A DNA stretch of 64,000 nucleotides from Bdellovibrio sp. NC01 (GTDB lineage: Bacteria; Bdellovibrionota; Bdellovibrionia; Bdellovibrionales; Bdellovibrionaceae), in contig NZ_CP030034.1 in the NCBI RefSeq assembly GCF_006874625.1, positions 62,001-126,000 of the forward strand, read 5' to 3'. A model generated the notes under the pieces. The model ran no database searches, was not told the origin of the DNA, and saw only the letters and a program-made list of their open reading frames with translations. Each line of letters begins with the position of its first letter. The stretch's first letter is position 1. This document shows positions 1-8,939 of this stretch, piece by piece. The position numbers were made by a program, and so were the translations under genes.

Positions 1-1
1 A

Positions 2-706
2 CCAGGTGATAAAGTTTATTACAACTCTCCTCACCGCCCAGACGATTCAGCTCGTATGGTTACTTATTATGAAGATAACGGTATGGCTCCAGAAACTTAC
101 ATTGCTAAGTCTGGCGACAATATCCGTAAAGTTTCTAAAAATCTTTTGGGTTACTCTGATGCATGGAAAGAAGTTTGGGCTTCTAACTCTGTAGATTCAA
201 AAGGTGTGATCCCTGAAGGTACAGAACTTCACTACTGGAAAGGTGGCCAACAAGTTGCTGCTGCCCCAGCTATGAATGAAATGCCTCACGGTGAAATTGC
301 GCAACCTCAGCATCAAGACATGGGCCAACAAGCTCCACCGCCGCCGATGCCTGAGCAACCGCAACAACAAGCGCAAATGGATATTCCTCCTCCACCTCCA
401 ATGCCAGAGGCACAACCTCCAGCTCAAGAGATGGCTCCGCCTCCTCCGCCACCAGATATGGCACAAAACCAAATGGCGCCACCACCACCGCCTCCAATGG
501 AAGCTGTGAATCCGCCACCTCCTCCACCGAAAAAACATCAAGTGGAAGAAGCTCCGGCTGGTGGCATGGACAACGACACAACTTTAGCGTTGGCAGTTGT
601 TGGTCTTGCGGCAGCAGGTCTTGCGGGTCTTATCGTGATGAGAAAGAAACGTAAGCAAAAAGAAGCTGAACAACAAGCGATGGATAACACGCACGTTGGC
701 ACTTAA
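2..706 (+). CDS. LysM/proline-rich membrane-anchored protein (5' end outside window)
   Basis: The reading frame is open from base 2 with no start codon, so the N-terminus lies upstream; 234 codons are visible. The visible start holds a LysM-like stretch (ETYIAKSGDNIRKVSKNLLG ... IPEGTELHYW), which in this family binds peptidoglycan. A long low-complexity middle has repeated runs of five to six prolines alternating with Met/Gln/Ala. Near the C-terminus is one hydrophobic segment (LALAVVGLAAAGLAGLIVM) followed by a Lys/Arg cluster, so the tail is probably cytoplasmic and the LysM/Pro part periplasmic. The proline region may span the periplasm. Partner and exact role unknown. A terminator follows directly. 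Confidence 0.8.
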   Translation, partial: PGDKVYYNSPHRPDDSARMVTYYEDNGMAPETYIAKSGDNIRKVSKNLLGYSDAWKEVWASNSVDSKGVIPEGTELHYWKGGQQVAAAPAMNEMPHGEIAQPQHQDMGQQAPPPPMPEQPQQQAQMDIPPPPPMPEAQPPAQEMAPPPPPPDMAQNQMAPPPPPPMEAVNPPPPPPKKHQVEEAPAGGMDNDTTLALAVVGLAAAGLAGLIVMRKKRKQKEAEQQAMDNTHVGT

Positions 707-730
707 TAGAATTTGAAATTCTAGAAATGG

Positions 731-767
731 AAAAACCCGCATCTTACACAGACGCGGGTTTTTTATT
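731..767. terminator. bidirectional intrinsic terminator
   Basis: Stem AACCCGC / GCGGGTT with a 13-base loop, flanked by A5 on the left and a T-run on the right. It can end the LysM gene on the plus strand and the PilZ gene on the minus strand. Confidence 0.8.
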
Positions 768-789
768 TTTCATCATTAGCAAAATTGTC

Positions 790-1158
790 TTAGCCTACTT
801 TTTTGAAAATCGAATCCATCACAGAGCGAGCTTCTGTGCGACCGTTCTCTACGAAGTAAATTAAGTCATCGACGATTTGTACGTCGCGATTATTCGTCGG
901 CATGAACTTGATACCAACTCCTGCAGAGTTAATCCAAATTACCTGCGCCGCGATTTTGCGTTCGCGACCTGCTACAACGAAGAAAAGGTTAAGCTTCTCA
1001 TTGGTGCGTACGTCTCCACCTGAAAACTCTAAAAAGGCTCCCGTGATGCTGATATTCTTAAGCGTGCCGATTGTCTCTTCGCGCGCGTAATTGCGTTTAA
1101 AAGAAACTTCGAGGTTTAGAGGGGTTCTAGGTGCCGGAACTTTAACAGTGTCCTCCAC
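790..1158 (-). CDS. PilZ-domain protein
   Basis: About 122 aa. I chose the GTG at 1158 because AAGGAG lies seven bases upstream; the longer frame to an ATG at 1248 has no such site and would overlap the promoter. The protein fits a stand-alone PilZ domain: RTPLNLEVSF near the start, then KNISITGAFLEFSG, which carries the N-x-S-x-x-G half of the c-di-GMP binding signature. The usual RxxxR half is incomplete: only the second Arg (of APRTPL) is present, with Lys five residues before it. It may therefore bind c-di-GMP weakly or not at all. PilZ proteins are numerous in Bdellovibrio, where c-di-GMP controls predation and motility. Monocistronic. Confidence 0.8.
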   Translation of the reverse strand: MEDTVKVPAPRTPLNLEVSFKRNYAREETIGTLKNISITGAFLEFSGGDVRTNEKLNLFFVVAGRERKIAAQVIWINSAGVGIKFMPTNNRDVQIVDDLIYFVENGRTEARSVMDSIFKKVG

Positions 1159-1186
1159 GTTTGATCTCCTTGTGCTTATTATTGCG

Positions 1187-1214
1187 ATACTATCTTTTCG
1201 GAATGGCTGGACAA
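1187..1214 (-). promoter_or_regulatory. sigma70-type promoter of the PilZ gene
   Basis: On the minus strand TTGTCC (1214-1209), 16-base spacer, TAGTAT (1192-1187); predicted start about 20 bases before the GTG. Confidence 0.5.
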
Positions 1215-1711
1215 AAATTAACGGCCCTCGACCCATATTTTTACGCAAAACGAGTTAAAACTCGGAAAACTGGACGTCTCGAAGGGATACTTAACGTCTT
1301 GAAAGACCTTGAATATTTCCGAACTCCTGGGGGTGAGTAGCAGATGCGAGTTCATATCGCCATGTTTTGACTGCTTCTTAATTGGGCAAGAAAAAGTCGG
1401 CGAAACTGTCGAACTTCTTATCTGATTTTGCATCGAAACGGTGGACGAAGTAGACGTAGAATTTCGGTCTCAGAAGAAATCACCATGAAAATTTAATGGA
1501 GTAGAGGCCCATCCTAGGTCTAAAAAATTACAAGAAATATCAATAGCTTAGTCGTGATTACGGCGGGGTTGGTATTGAGGCTTCCGGGGTGATCTGCTTT
1601 TCGGTTGACAAAAACTCACCAAGTCTAGGAAAGTGAGGGCAAGCAATACAGTTTAGTTCCAGTCGGATCAAACTTCTTAAAGATCGATCTTTATTTCTTT
1701 TATTAAATCCC
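1215..1711. promoter_or_regulatory. long gene-free leader upstream of rho
   Basis: About 500 bases with no credible gene. Visible structure: a palindrome CGAGTTAAAACTCG at 1251-1264; two direct repeats ACGTCTCGAA (1274-1283) and ACGTCTTGAA (1294-1303) exactly 20 bases apart; a TTGACA hexamer at about 1604-1609 without a good -10; and a perfect 14-base palindrome AAAGATCGATCTTT at 1679-1692, 22 bases before the rho ribosome binding site. Such a leader could host rho autoregulation, which is known in other bacteria, but the sequence does not prove it. Confidence 0.35.
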
Positions 1712-1726
1712 ACAAGGAGAGTTCGT

Positions 1727-3508
1727 TTGTCTGAACCCAAAGATCAACCAGGCGTTGAGGTAGTTAAAAAGCGCACGCGCACTAAAGCTACATCTGAAGA
1801 GACACCTCAAGCAGCAGCCTCTGCACCGGAAGCCGCTCCAGCCGCACCTGCACCAGCTCCCGAAGCTCCAGCAGCAGCTCCAACTGCTCCCGCACCAGAA
1901 GCGAAAGCCGATGGCGCCGCAGCCCCTGAGCAACAACAACAAAGACAAGATCGTCCTCAACACCAAAATCAACGTCGCGAATTCCGCCCGAATAATAGAG
2001 ATAATCGCAATGACCGTGGTGGCCACCGCCATGATCGTAACGATCGTAATGACCGCGACAGAGACAGAAATGACAGAGGCGATCGCAACGACCGCAATGA
2101 TCGCAATGATCGCAACAACCAACGTCGTGACTTCCGTTACGGAAGAAACAACGAAGACCAACAACCTTCTGGTGACGAACATTCACAAGTTCCACAACAA
2201 GCTCAAGATGTTGATTTGGCAGATATCCAATTAACAGACGAAGAGAAATCTTGGTTGTCGTCGAAAGACCTTAAATCAAAAAACATCACTCAATTAACTG
2301 AGCTTGCAACAAAATTGAAAATCGAAAATGCTGCCGGTCTTCGTCGTCAGGATATGATTTTCGAAATCTTGAAGCGTGCAGCGAAATTGGGTCAGGATAT
2401 TTATGGTTCTGGTGTTCTTGAAATCTTGCCTGATGGTTACGGTTTCTTGCGTTCTCCAGACTTTAACTACTTGCCAGGTCCGGATGATATCTACGTTTCT
2501 CCATCACAAATTCGCCGCTTCGGTTTAAGAACCGGTGATACTGTGACGGGAACAGTTCGTCCTCCAAAAGAGGGTGAACGTTACTTCGCACTTTTGAAAG
2601 TTGATTCTCTGAACTTCGAGACGACTGAAAAAGGTAAAGACAAAATCCTATTCGACAACTTGACGCCGCTTTACCCAAATCAGCGCTTGAAACTTGAACA
2701 CAACCCAGGCGATTACACGACTCGCGTTGTGGACTTGATGGCGCCACTTGGTAAAGGTCAACGTGCTTTGATCGTTGCTCCACCAAGAACAGGTAAAACA
2801 GTTCTTATGCAACAAATCGCTAACGCGATTACAACAAATCACCCTGAAGTGAAGTTGATCGTTCTATTGATCGATGAACGTCCGGAAGAGGTGACTGACA
2901 TGCAACGTACTGTAAAAGGTGAAGTTGTATCGTCTACATTCGATGAGCCACCAACTCGTCACGTTCAAGTTGCAGAAATGGTTATCGAGAAAGCAAAACG
3001 TTTGGTTGAACACAAACACGACGTTGTAATCTTGCTCGACTCTATCACTCGTTTGGCTCGTGCTTACAATACGGTTGTTCCGCCTTCTGGTAAAATCTTG
3101 TCAGGTGGTGTGGATTCCAACGCCCTTCACAAACCAAAACGTTTCTTCGGTGCCGCTCGTAACATCGAAGAGGGTGGTTCTTTGACGATCATCGCAACAG
3201 CATTGATCGACACAGGTTCGCGTATGGATGAAGTTATCTTCGAGGAATTTAAAGGTACTGGTAACGCCGAGATCCACTTGGATCGTAAGCTTATGGAAAA
3301 ACGTATCTTCCCTTGCATGGACATCAACAAATCAGGAACTCGTAAAGAGGACTTGTTGATTGATAAAGCAGATTTGAACCGTCTGTGGATCCTAAGAAAA
3401 GTATTAGCACCGATGAACGTTGTCGATGCGATGGACTTCTTGTTGGATAAAGTATCTAACACGAAATCAAATACTGACTTCTTGAAAGCGATGTCAGGCC
3501 CAGGCTAG
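1727..3508 (+). CDS. rho: transcription termination factor Rho with long low-complexity N-terminal insert
   Basis: 593 aa versus about 420 in E. coli. TTG start, chosen because AAGGAG sits at 1714-1719. Order: Ala/Pro-rich segment (about 20-65), Asn/Asp/Arg-rich segment built on NDR/DRND units (about 85-145), Rho_N-like helices (about 180-217), the cold-shock RNA-binding fold with GYGFLRS (about 234-240), then the RecA-like motor with Walker [10 protein letters not shown] (about 349-357), [10 protein letters not shown] and Walker [17 protein letters not shown]. All core motor motifs are intact, so it should be an active hexameric RNA helicase that ends transcription. The insert is an extra RNA-contacting or condensate-forming region of the kind seen in some actinobacterial and Bacteroides Rho proteins. 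Stand-alone gene with its own terminator. Confidence 0.97.
   Translation: MSEPKDQPGVEVVKKRTRTKATSEETPQAAASAPEAAPAAPAPAPEAPAAAPTAPAPEAKADGAAAPEQQQQRQDRPQHQNQRREFRPNNRDNRNDRGGHRHDRNDRNDRDRDRNDRGDRNDRNDRNDRNNQRRDFRYGRNNEDQQPSGDEHSQVPQQAQDVDLADIQLTDEEKSWLSSKDLKSKNITQLTELATKLKIENAAGLRRQDMIFEILKRAAKLGQDIYGSGVLEILPDGYGFLRSPDFNYLPGPDDIYVSPSQIRRFGLRTGDTVTGTVRPPKEGERYFALLKVDSLNFETTEKGKDKILFDNLTPLYPNQRLKLEHNPGDYTTRVVDLMAPLGKGQRALIVAPPRTGKTVLMQQIANAITTNHPEVKLIVLLIDERPEEVTDMQRTVKGEVVSSTFDEPPTRHVQVAEMVIEKAKRLVEHKHDVVILLDSITRLARAYNTVVPPSGKILSGGVDSNALHKPKRFFGAARNIEEGGSLTIIATALIDTGSRMDEVIFEEFKGTGNAEIHLDRKLMEKRIFPCMDINKSGTRKEDLLIDKADLNRLWILRKVLAPMNVVDAMDFLLDKVSNTKSNTDFLKAMSGPG
2081..2113 (+). repeat. nine-base tandem repeats coding for NDR units in rho
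   Basis: AACGACCGC, AATGATCGC, AATGATCGC in a row (2087-2113), preceded by a partial GATCGC unit. Each unit encodes Asn-Asp-Arg; similar degenerate units extend back to about 2030. In-frame, so copy number could vary without breaking rho. Confidence 0.75.
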
Positions 3509-3533
3509 GGCTGACTGAAAATTCAGAAAAAAT

Positions 3534-3564
3534 AAAAGGGGAAGTTTGTAGCTTCCCCTTTTTA
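3534..3564. terminator. bidirectional terminator after rho
   Basis: Stem AAAAGGGGAAG / CTTCCCCTTTT with T-rich tails on both strands; serves rho and the converging lipoprotein gene. Confidence 0.85.
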
Positions 3565-3575
3565 TTTGCGAGGCC

Positions 3576-3659
3576 ATGATGTCTAAACTCACAACCATTG
3601 CACTGATATTGTTCGCGGTTTTGCTTGCGGCCGCGATGATTTATTCCGAACTTCACTAG
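3576..3659 (+). CDS. possible 27-aa single-pass membrane peptide
   Basis: Short frame starting MMSKLTTIALILFAVL and ending YSELH. It has one continuous hydrophobic helix of about 17 residues after a Lys, and a GAGG motif at 3570-3573 five bases before the second ATG. It sits directly after the rho terminator and its stop overlaps the end of the converging lipoprotein gene by four bases. Composition is typical of real bacterial micro-membrane proteins, but no independent promoter was seen, so it may be chance. Confidence 0.4.
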   Translation: MMSKLTTIALILFAVLLAAAMIYSELH

Positions 3660-4066
3660 CGACAATTGATCGCGCGGCCGTCACGGTCGAATACTAAATT
3701 GCCATTACAGCTTCTATTGTAACAGCGAATCTCGCGACGCTTGCCTTGGTAAGGAGCGTAGTATTGGCCTTCGCACTGGCGCGGTTGCAAATACAATGGT
3801 CTGTAATTATTCGCGCAGTAGGAAGCATCAATGCGCACACCGGCGTTGTTATAACAATAACCATTCACAGAATAGGCGTTCGTCACATTCTGACAATAAT
3901 ATGTATCGACGATTTGTCCTGCTTGATTGTAGCACTGACCATTTGTTGAAACTGAATATGGAAGCGAAGTTGTCGCAGTCGTTGTATCACTGCCATTGTT
4001 AGAACTTTTTCCGCAACCGACAGCCATGAACGCAGCAACAGTCATCACAATTAATAAACGAAGCAT
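3656..4066 (-). CDS. small Cys/Tyr-rich lipoprotein
   Basis: 136 aa. Signal peptide MLRLLIVMTVAAFMAVGC ends in a lipobox (MAVGC), so the mature protein is probably attached to the membrane at Cys18. The mature part is rich in Cys, Tyr and Asn and contains repeated pieces of the type GQCYNQAG..VDTYYC and GYCYNNAG..IDASYC, followed by a basic Cys-containing tail ending INCR. The paired cysteines suggest disulfide-held loops in the periplasm or on the surface. No family recognised. Its leader contains TGCAATA and CTCC-rich sequence resembling the leaders at 41.1 and 41.5 kb. Confidence 0.85.
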   Translation of the reverse strand: MLRLLIVMTVAAFMAVGCGKSSNNGSDTTTATTSLPYSVSTNGQCYNQAGQIVDTYYCQNVTNAYSVNGYCYNNAGVRIDASYCANNYRPLYLQPRQCEGQYYAPYQGKRREIRCYNRSCNGNLVFDRDGRAINCR

Positions 4067-4261
4067 ATTGAAACTCCCCCGAGTTAATAAAGAGGAGACC
4101 TTATTGCATAATTTTTTCTTCGAGGCGCGATACTAAGATTCACTTTGCGAAAATTTCAAAAAGCTTCCACAAATTGTCCATAATGCCTTTCAAAATTTCA
4201 CGAACAGTGTTGCTTCGACACTGGTGCACTTTGGAAATAGGCCTCTGGTGCGGTTTTGCTT

Positions 4262-4969
4262 CTACCACAGACTTTGCGATTTATTCAGCCAGCGGGCGAA
4301 GACCATCATCTCTTTAAATTCTTTTGCGATCTTTTTCGGAAGATCTTTTTTGTAAGCTGCTTCTTCGGGAAAAGAAATAGAGACGAAGAATTGTTTCAAT
4401 TTAAAATATTCCGCCAACTCGTGATCTGCAGAAATTCCCGCGGGAACTTTTTTAAGTTTCTCGCCTTGAATTTCGCCGAAGTGTTTTTTGAAAACGCGAT
4501 TATCGACGATATCGCTAAAGGCGTCGGGATTTTGTAAAATCATTTCGCGAATTTTTCTGAGTTGTTCAGTGGAGGGTTTATAAATTCCTCCGCCGATAAA
4601 AAATTCTCCGGGTTCGAAGTGAATGTAGAAGCCTAAGCTATCGACATCTTTGGTTGCTGTGCCGAATGGAAATTTCGCGGCGACAAAATCTTTGTACGGA
4701 GTTTTGTCTTTACTAAAACGTGTGTCGCGATAAATGCGCAACAAAGACTTGCGGGGATCAAAGCGAATTTCGGGGGCAAAACTTTTGCATTCTTCCGCCA
4801 GTTCACACACCAAAGCCATCATCGGTAGGTGCAGAAGCTGTTCATAATCGTCTTTGCGGGGTTGAAACCACTCGCGGCGATTGTTGCGTTTAAGGGCCTT
4901 TAGAAAGCTTGCCGCCTTCGGGGAGAAACCCTGAAAGTCCGGAATTTCGATAGTCGTTTTGCCTGCCAT
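4262..4969 (-). CDS. DUF2461 (TIGR02453) family protein
   Basis: 235 aa from the ATG at 4969, preferred over an ATG 18 bases upstream because GAGGAAG lies about eight bases before it. The sequence has the features of the DUF2461 family: F-x-GFSPKAASFLKALKRNN-REWFQ near the start, KSLLRIYRDTRFSKDKTPYK in the middle, then an FxxGGGIYKPS segment. No signal peptide, so cytoplasmic. Family members are widespread and of unknown function; the invariant Arg, Lys and Trp residues suggest ligand binding. Transcribed alone. Confidence 0.85.
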   Translation of the reverse strand: MAGKTTIEIPDFQGFSPKAASFLKALKRNNRREWFQPRKDDYEQLLHLPMMALVCELAEECKSFAPEIRFDPRKSLLRIYRDTRFSKDKTPYKDFVAAKFPFGTATKDVDSLGFYIHFEPGEFFIGGGIYKPSTEQLRKIREMILQNPDAFSDIVDNRVFKKHFGEIQGEKLKKVPAGISADHELAEYFKLKQFFVSISFPEEAAYKKDLPKKIAKEFKEMMVFARWLNKSQSLW

Positions 4970-5166
4970 AAAACGAAACTTCCTCATGGATGGTTTTGTT
5001 TAAGCCATTGAAAATACAAGATTATTATCAAACCGGGACCGCCAAACCGCAAGCTGATTGTTGCCAAAAAAAGCAGCGATTAATGCTCGACATGGGGGAC
5101 CCCCTGTGTTAAACCCTTTTAGCTTACAGACCAAATAGATTTGATTTTTTAGAAGGAAACCAGGTC

Positions 5167-5412
5167 ATGAAACAAAACTTGCATCCAAAAGTAAACACAG
5201 TGGTATTCAAAGATATCTCTTGTGATTTCTCATTCTTGGGTACTTCCACTTTGCACTCTAACGAGACTGTTAAATGGGAAGACGGTAAAGAATATCCACT
5301 TATTAAAGTTGAGATCTCTTCTGCATCTCACCCGTTCTTCACTGGTAAGCAACGTGTGATGGATACTGAAGGTCGTATCGATCGTTTCAAAAAACGTTAC
5401 GGCAAAAAGTAA
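5167..5412 (+). CDS. rpmE2: 50S ribosomal protein L31 type B
   Basis: 81 aa, typical type B length. Starts [16 protein letters not shown] and ends [12 protein letters not shown], both family signatures. It lacks the CxxC zinc site of type A L31, keeping only one Cys in DISCDF, so it is the zinc-independent form. GAAGGAAA ribosome site just upstream. The 179-base upstream gap contains a GGGGGACCCCC inverted repeat at 5094-5104 of unknown meaning. In other bacteria type B L31 is induced under zinc limitation through Zur; no clear Zur box was recognised here. Confidence 0.95.
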   Translation: MKQNLHPKVNTVVFKDISCDFSFLGTSTLHSNETVKWEDGKEYPLIKVEISSASHPFFTGKQRVMDTEGRIDRFKKRYGKK

Positions 5413-5447
5413 ATTGCAGACCTCCATCTGGAGGAACATCTTGCTTG

Positions 5448-5483
5448 AAATGCGGTTCAATACTCGAACCGCATTTTCATTTT
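5448..5483 (+). terminator. terminator after rpmE2
   Basis: Perfect 11-bp stem AAATGCGGTTC / GAACCGCATTT with a 7-base loop, then TTCATTTT. Confidence 0.8.
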
Positions 5484-5520
5484 AGCGCATCACGATTTTT
5501 CGATCTCAGGAGCTATTCCC

Positions 5521-6594
5521 ATGTTCTCAAAATTAGCTGAAGTTGAATCTCGCTATGAAGAAGTCAATATGTCTCTTCAAAGGCCTGATATTGCTTCTAA
5601 TCAGACGCAGTATCGCGCGCTAATGAAAGAATTGGGAAATCTAGAAAAGATCGTCATCGTTTATCGCGACTACAAAAAGAAAACTGAAAATCTTAAAGCT
5701 AGCAAAGAACTTCTGACTGCGGAACAAGACCCAGAAATGCGTGAAATGATCCGTGAAGAAGTGAAAGAGCTTGAGGCAGCACTGCCAGAGCTTGAACAGC
5801 AGCTTAAGATTGCGTTGATCCCGAAAGATCCAAACGACGACAAGAATATTATCTTGGAGATCCGTGCGGGTGCCGGTGGTGACGAAGCTTCTTTGTTCGC
5901 TGATGAATTGTTCCGTGGTTACGTTCACTATGCTTCCACTCAAGGTTGGAAAGTAGAAATGCTTTCGTTCTCGGAAGGTAACGTGGGCGGTGCTAAAGAA
6001 ATTATCGCAAGCATCACTGGCGACTCTGTTTACAGTAAGTTGAAATACGAATCAGGCGTTCACCGCGTGCAACGTGTTCCAAAAACTGAAGCTGCAGGTC
6101 GTATCCATACCTCAACAGTGACAGTTGCTGTGATCCCCGAAGTAGAAATCACTGAAGTAAAAATCCCGATGTCTGACGTTCGTATCGAGACAATGCGTTC
6201 TCAAGGTTCGGGCGGTCAGTCGGTAAATAGAACTGAATCTGCAGTTCGCGTTGTGCATTTGCCTACCGGTTTGGACGTAAAGTGCCAAGAGGGTAAATCT
6301 CAATCTGCCAACCGTGAACGCGCTTTCCAGATTCTTTACGCTAAGTTGCAACAAATCGAAGACGAAAAAGCACGCCAACAGGCTTCAGACGTACGTTTAG
6401 AGCAAATTGGTACGGGCGATCGTTCAGAACGTATCCGCACTTACAATTTCCCTCAGACTCGTATTACCGATCACCGTATCGGTTTGACGATTCATCAGTT
6501 GGATTCAGTTATGGGCGGATCTTTTGAGTTGCTGATTGACCCACTCGTTGCTAACTTCCAAGCAGAGGCTCTTAAAAAACAAACCTCTGCTTAG
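5521..6594 (+). CDS. prfA: peptide chain release factor 1
   Basis: 357 aa, normal RF1 length. Reads UAA/UAG stop codons and releases the peptide at the ribosome. The GGQ catalytic tripeptide is at about 231-233 in [14 protein letters not shown]; the stop-codon recognition tripeptide PxT is P-K-T at 187-189 (E. coli has PAT). [13 protein letters not shown] is the conserved domain 2 entry. AGGAGCT ribosome site precedes the ATG. First gene of prfA-prmC-murA, with only five bases before prmC, so RF1 and the enzyme that methylates its GGQ glutamine are made together. Confidence 0.97.
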   Translation: MFSKLAEVESRYEEVNMSLQRPDIASNQTQYRALMKELGNLEKIVIVYRDYKKKTENLKASKELLTAEQDPEMREMIREEVKELEAALPELEQQLKIALIPKDPNDDKNIILEIRAGAGGDEASLFADELFRGYVHYASTQGWKVEMLSFSEGNVGGAKEIIASITGDSVYSKLKYESGVHRVQRVPKTEAAGRIHTSTVTVAVIPEVEITEVKIPMSDVRIETMRSQGSGGQSVNRTESAVRVVHLPTGLDVKCQEGKSQSANRERAFQILYAKLQQIEDEKARQQASDVRLEQIGTGDRSERIRTYNFPQTRITDHRIGLTIHQLDSVMGGSFELLIDPLVANFQAEALKKQTSA

Positions 6595-6599
6595 GTTGA

Positions 6600-7484
6600 A
6601 TGAAACTCAAAGAAGTACTCGATAAGACCACCGCTTTTTTCAAAGAAAAGAAAATAGAGACACCACGCCTCGATGCTGAGCTTTTGTTCGCACACGGACT
6701 GAAGCTTACTGAGCGCATCCAACTTTATTTAAAATTCGATCAGCCTTTATCTGAAGCGGAGCTTACAACTCTGCGTGAATTGGTTCGTCGTCGTGTTCAA
6801 GGTGAACCGGTGGCGTACATTCTTGGCTATCGTGATTTTTATGGTCATCGCTTTGAAGTGAACTCTTCTACTTTGATTCCTCGTCCAGAAACTGAACACA
6901 TCGTTGAAGAAGTCACGAAGTGGGCAGATGATAAGGACAAGGAATACAGAATCATCGACTTGGGCGCAGGCACGGGTTGCATTGGTTTGAGTTTGTTGAA
7001 GGAGCTGCCTCAGGCAAAATTGCTTTCGGTCGACGTATCGGAAGGTGCACTTGAAGTTGCGAAACGTAATGCGGTTGCGCTTGAAGTTGCCGATCGTGTG
7101 CAGTTCGTTCATGCCGACGCAGGTAATGTCGATCTTGTAATGTCAGCTTTCAAAGACTTCATGAGACATGACAATGTGGACGTATTAGTCTCGAATCCGC
7201 CCTATATCGCGAACAACGATCCGGCAGTTGAAGAGAACGTAAAAAAATTTGAACCCGCAAGTGCTCTTTTTGCGGACGATGAAGGTTTGGCTCTTCTGAA
7301 AAAATGGTCGCAAGCATACGCACCATTTTTGTCTCCGAACAGTGTGATGCTGATGGAGATGGGTATGAGTCAAGGTTCTGCTATGCAGAACCAATTTGAG
7401 AGCTTGAATTTATTCAATAATGTTCGTGTAGTTAAAGATCTTTCCGGACACGATAGAGTGATCTACGGGGTGAAGCATGGATAA
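6600..7484 (+). CDS. prmC: release factor glutamine methyltransferase
   Basis: 294 aa. Methylates the Gln of the GGQ motif in release factors using S-adenosylmethionine. The SAM-binding motif I is IIDLGAGTGCIGLSLL and the catalytic NPPY tetrapeptide is at 199-202 in VLVSNPPYIA. The N-terminal helical domain (about 1-85) with RRRVQGEPVAYILGYRDFYG is typical of PrmC/HemK. Placed straight after prfA, the standard arrangement, and overlaps murA by eight bases. Confidence 0.96.
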   Translation: MKLKEVLDKTTAFFKEKKIETPRLDAELLFAHGLKLTERIQLYLKFDQPLSEAELTTLRELVRRRVQGEPVAYILGYRDFYGHRFEVNSSTLIPRPETEHIVEEVTKWADDKDKEYRIIDLGAGTGCIGLSLLKELPQAKLLSVDVSEGALEVAKRNAVALEVADRVQFVHADAGNVDLVMSAFKDFMRHDNVDVLVSNPPYIANNDPAVEENVKKFEPASALFADDEGLALLKKWSQAYAPFLSPNSVMLMEMGMSQGSAMQNQFESLNLFNNVRVVKDLSGHDRVIYGVKHG

Positions 7485-8730
7485 AATGGTAGTAACAGGC
7501 AATGGCCCTTTGCGTGGAACAGTTGCGGCAAGTGGCGCGAAAAACGCGGCTCTTCCGATTCTTTTCTCAACTCTGTTAGCAGAAGGCCGACACGTTTTCA
7601 AAAACGTTCCAAAACTAAAAGATATCGAATCAACTGCAGAGCTTCTTGAAAGCTTGGGTTGTGTGACGAAATGGGAAGGCGATGCTTTCACTGTCACAGT
7701 AAGTCCGCTTCAATCTTACGAAGCGTCTTATGACCTTGTTCGTAAAATGCGCGCAAGCTTCTTGTGCATGGGACCTATGCTTGCGAAGTATGGCGAAGCC
7801 GTTGTGTCTCAGCCAGGCGGTTGTGCAATTGGTTCTCGTCCTATCGACTTGCATCTTGAAGGCTTCAAAGCTTTGGGTGCAACGATCACACAAAAAGAAG
7901 GTTACGTTCACGCGGCTTCTCCGAAATTGAAAGGTTCCACTTTCTTGTTCGAGACAGTGACTGTCGGCGGAACTGAAAACGTGATGATGGCGGCAACTCT
8001 TGCTGAAGGCGTGACGGTTTTAGAAAACGCCGCAAAGGAACCGGAGATCGTAGATCTTGCAGAGTACTTAAATAAAATGGGCGCGAAGATCACTGGTCAC
8101 GGTACAAGTGTGATTCGTATTGAAGGTGTTAAAAAACTTCACCCAGCAGAACACTCAATCATGCCAGATCGTATCGAAGCAGGTACGTTGTTGATCGCAG
8201 GCGCAATCACAAAAGGCCAAGTCACTGTGACTAAATGTGTACCATCACACTTGGAAGCTTTGATTTTAAAAATGCGTGAATCAGGTTTCAAAATCGAAAC
8301 GACTGCTGATTCAATGACAGTCTATCCAGCAGACAAATGGGAAGCGGTTGACGTAACAACAGCTCCTCACCCATTGTTCCCAACAGATCTTCAAGCGCAG
8401 TTCATGGCATTGATGACGGTTGCTCAAGGCACAAGCGTCATTACAGAAACAGTTTTCGAAAACCGCTTCATGCACGTGACTGAACTGACTCGTTTGGGCG
8501 CAGACATCACACCAAAAACAAGAGTCGCAGTAATCCGCGGCAACCCAGGAAAACTAACAGGCGCCCCAGTTATGGCAACAGACCTAAGAGCCAGCGCTTC
8601 ATTGGTACTAACTGGTTTGATCGCCGAAGGCGAAACAGTAGTAAACCGCATCTACCACTTGGACCGCGGCTACGAAAAACTAGAAGACAAGCTATCATCA
8701 TTAGGCGCAACAATCCGCCGCACGGAATAG
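7477..8730 (+). CDS. murA: UDP-N-acetylglucosamine 1-carboxyvinyltransferase
   Basis: 417 aa, usual length. Catalyses the first committed step of peptidoglycan synthesis, transfer of enolpyruvate from PEP to UDP-GlcNAc. The catalytic Cys is at 116 in [15 protein letters not shown], so the enzyme is of the fosfomycin-sensitive type by that residue. KNAALPIL near the start and [17 protein letters not shown] near the end are family signatures. Its ATG lies inside the end of prmC, suggesting translational coupling. The last 200 bases use noticeably more CTA, AGA and C-ending codons than the rest of the gene, with no break in the protein. Confidence 0.97.
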   Translation: MDKMVVTGNGPLRGTVAASGAKNAALPILFSTLLAEGRHVFKNVPKLKDIESTAELLESLGCVTKWEGDAFTVTVSPLQSYEASYDLVRKMRASFLCMGPMLAKYGEAVVSQPGGCAIGSRPIDLHLEGFKALGATITQKEGYVHAASPKLKGSTFLFETVTVGGTENVMMAATLAEGVTVLENAAKEPEIVDLAEYLNKMGAKITGHGTSVIRIEGVKKLHPAEHSIMPDRIEAGTLLIAGAITKGQVTVTKCVPSHLEALILKMRESGFKIETTADSMTVYPADKWEAVDVTTAPHPLFPTDLQAQFMALMTVAQGTSVITETVFENRFMHVTELTRLGADITPKTRVAVIRGNPGKLTGAPVMATDLRASASLVLTGLIAEGETVVNRIYHLDRGYEKLEDKLSSLGATIRRTE

Positions 8731-8754
8731 CAACCAAACCAAATCCAAAAAAAC

Positions 8755-8791
8755 AAAAAAGGGAAGCTCTACAAAAGCTTCCCTTTTTTAT
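8755..8791 (+). terminator. terminator of the prfA-prmC-murA operon
   Basis: 14-bp stem AAAAAAGGGAAGCT / AGCTTCCCTTTTTT followed by ATT. Confidence 0.9.
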
Positions 8792-8838
8792 TCCCAAAAA
8801 AACGACAGACACCTTTTCTCGCCTAACGCACCATAGAC

Positions 8839-8867
8839 CTAAAAAAGTGCCAGGCACCCTTTTTTTA
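8839..8867. repeat. palindromic GTGCCAGGCAC hairpin with A/T tails
   Basis: CTAAAAAAGTGCC followed by A and GGCACCCTTTTTTAG form an almost complete inverted repeat. It looks like a terminator on either strand, yet murA already has one just upstream. A related GGTGCCTGCTTCTTTTTT follows serS at about 14425. It is the start of the gene-free stretch 8792-9224, which has no credible reading frame and holds this hairpin, the cassette at 8940-9076 and two hairpins at 9122-9207. Confidence 0.55.
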
Positions 8868-8939
8868 GAAAGAACCCAGGGAGGTCAAGAGGTCCTCTTT
8901 TCTTTTTTCTGTTAGAAGTTGAATCATCAAATCTACGAA

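Noticed and set aside
197-581. Minus-strand Arg/Trp-rich frames opposite the proline-rich gene
   Set aside because: Shadow of proline codons; composition is not protein-like.
1218-1433. Minus-strand 71-aa frame in the rho leader
   Set aside because: No ribosome site, no protein-like composition, and it overlaps the PilZ promoter.
1703-2182. Long hydrophobic minus-strand frames opposite the rho insert
   Set aside because: They arise from the repetitive Asn/Asp/Arg codons of rho on the other strand and have no ribosome site.
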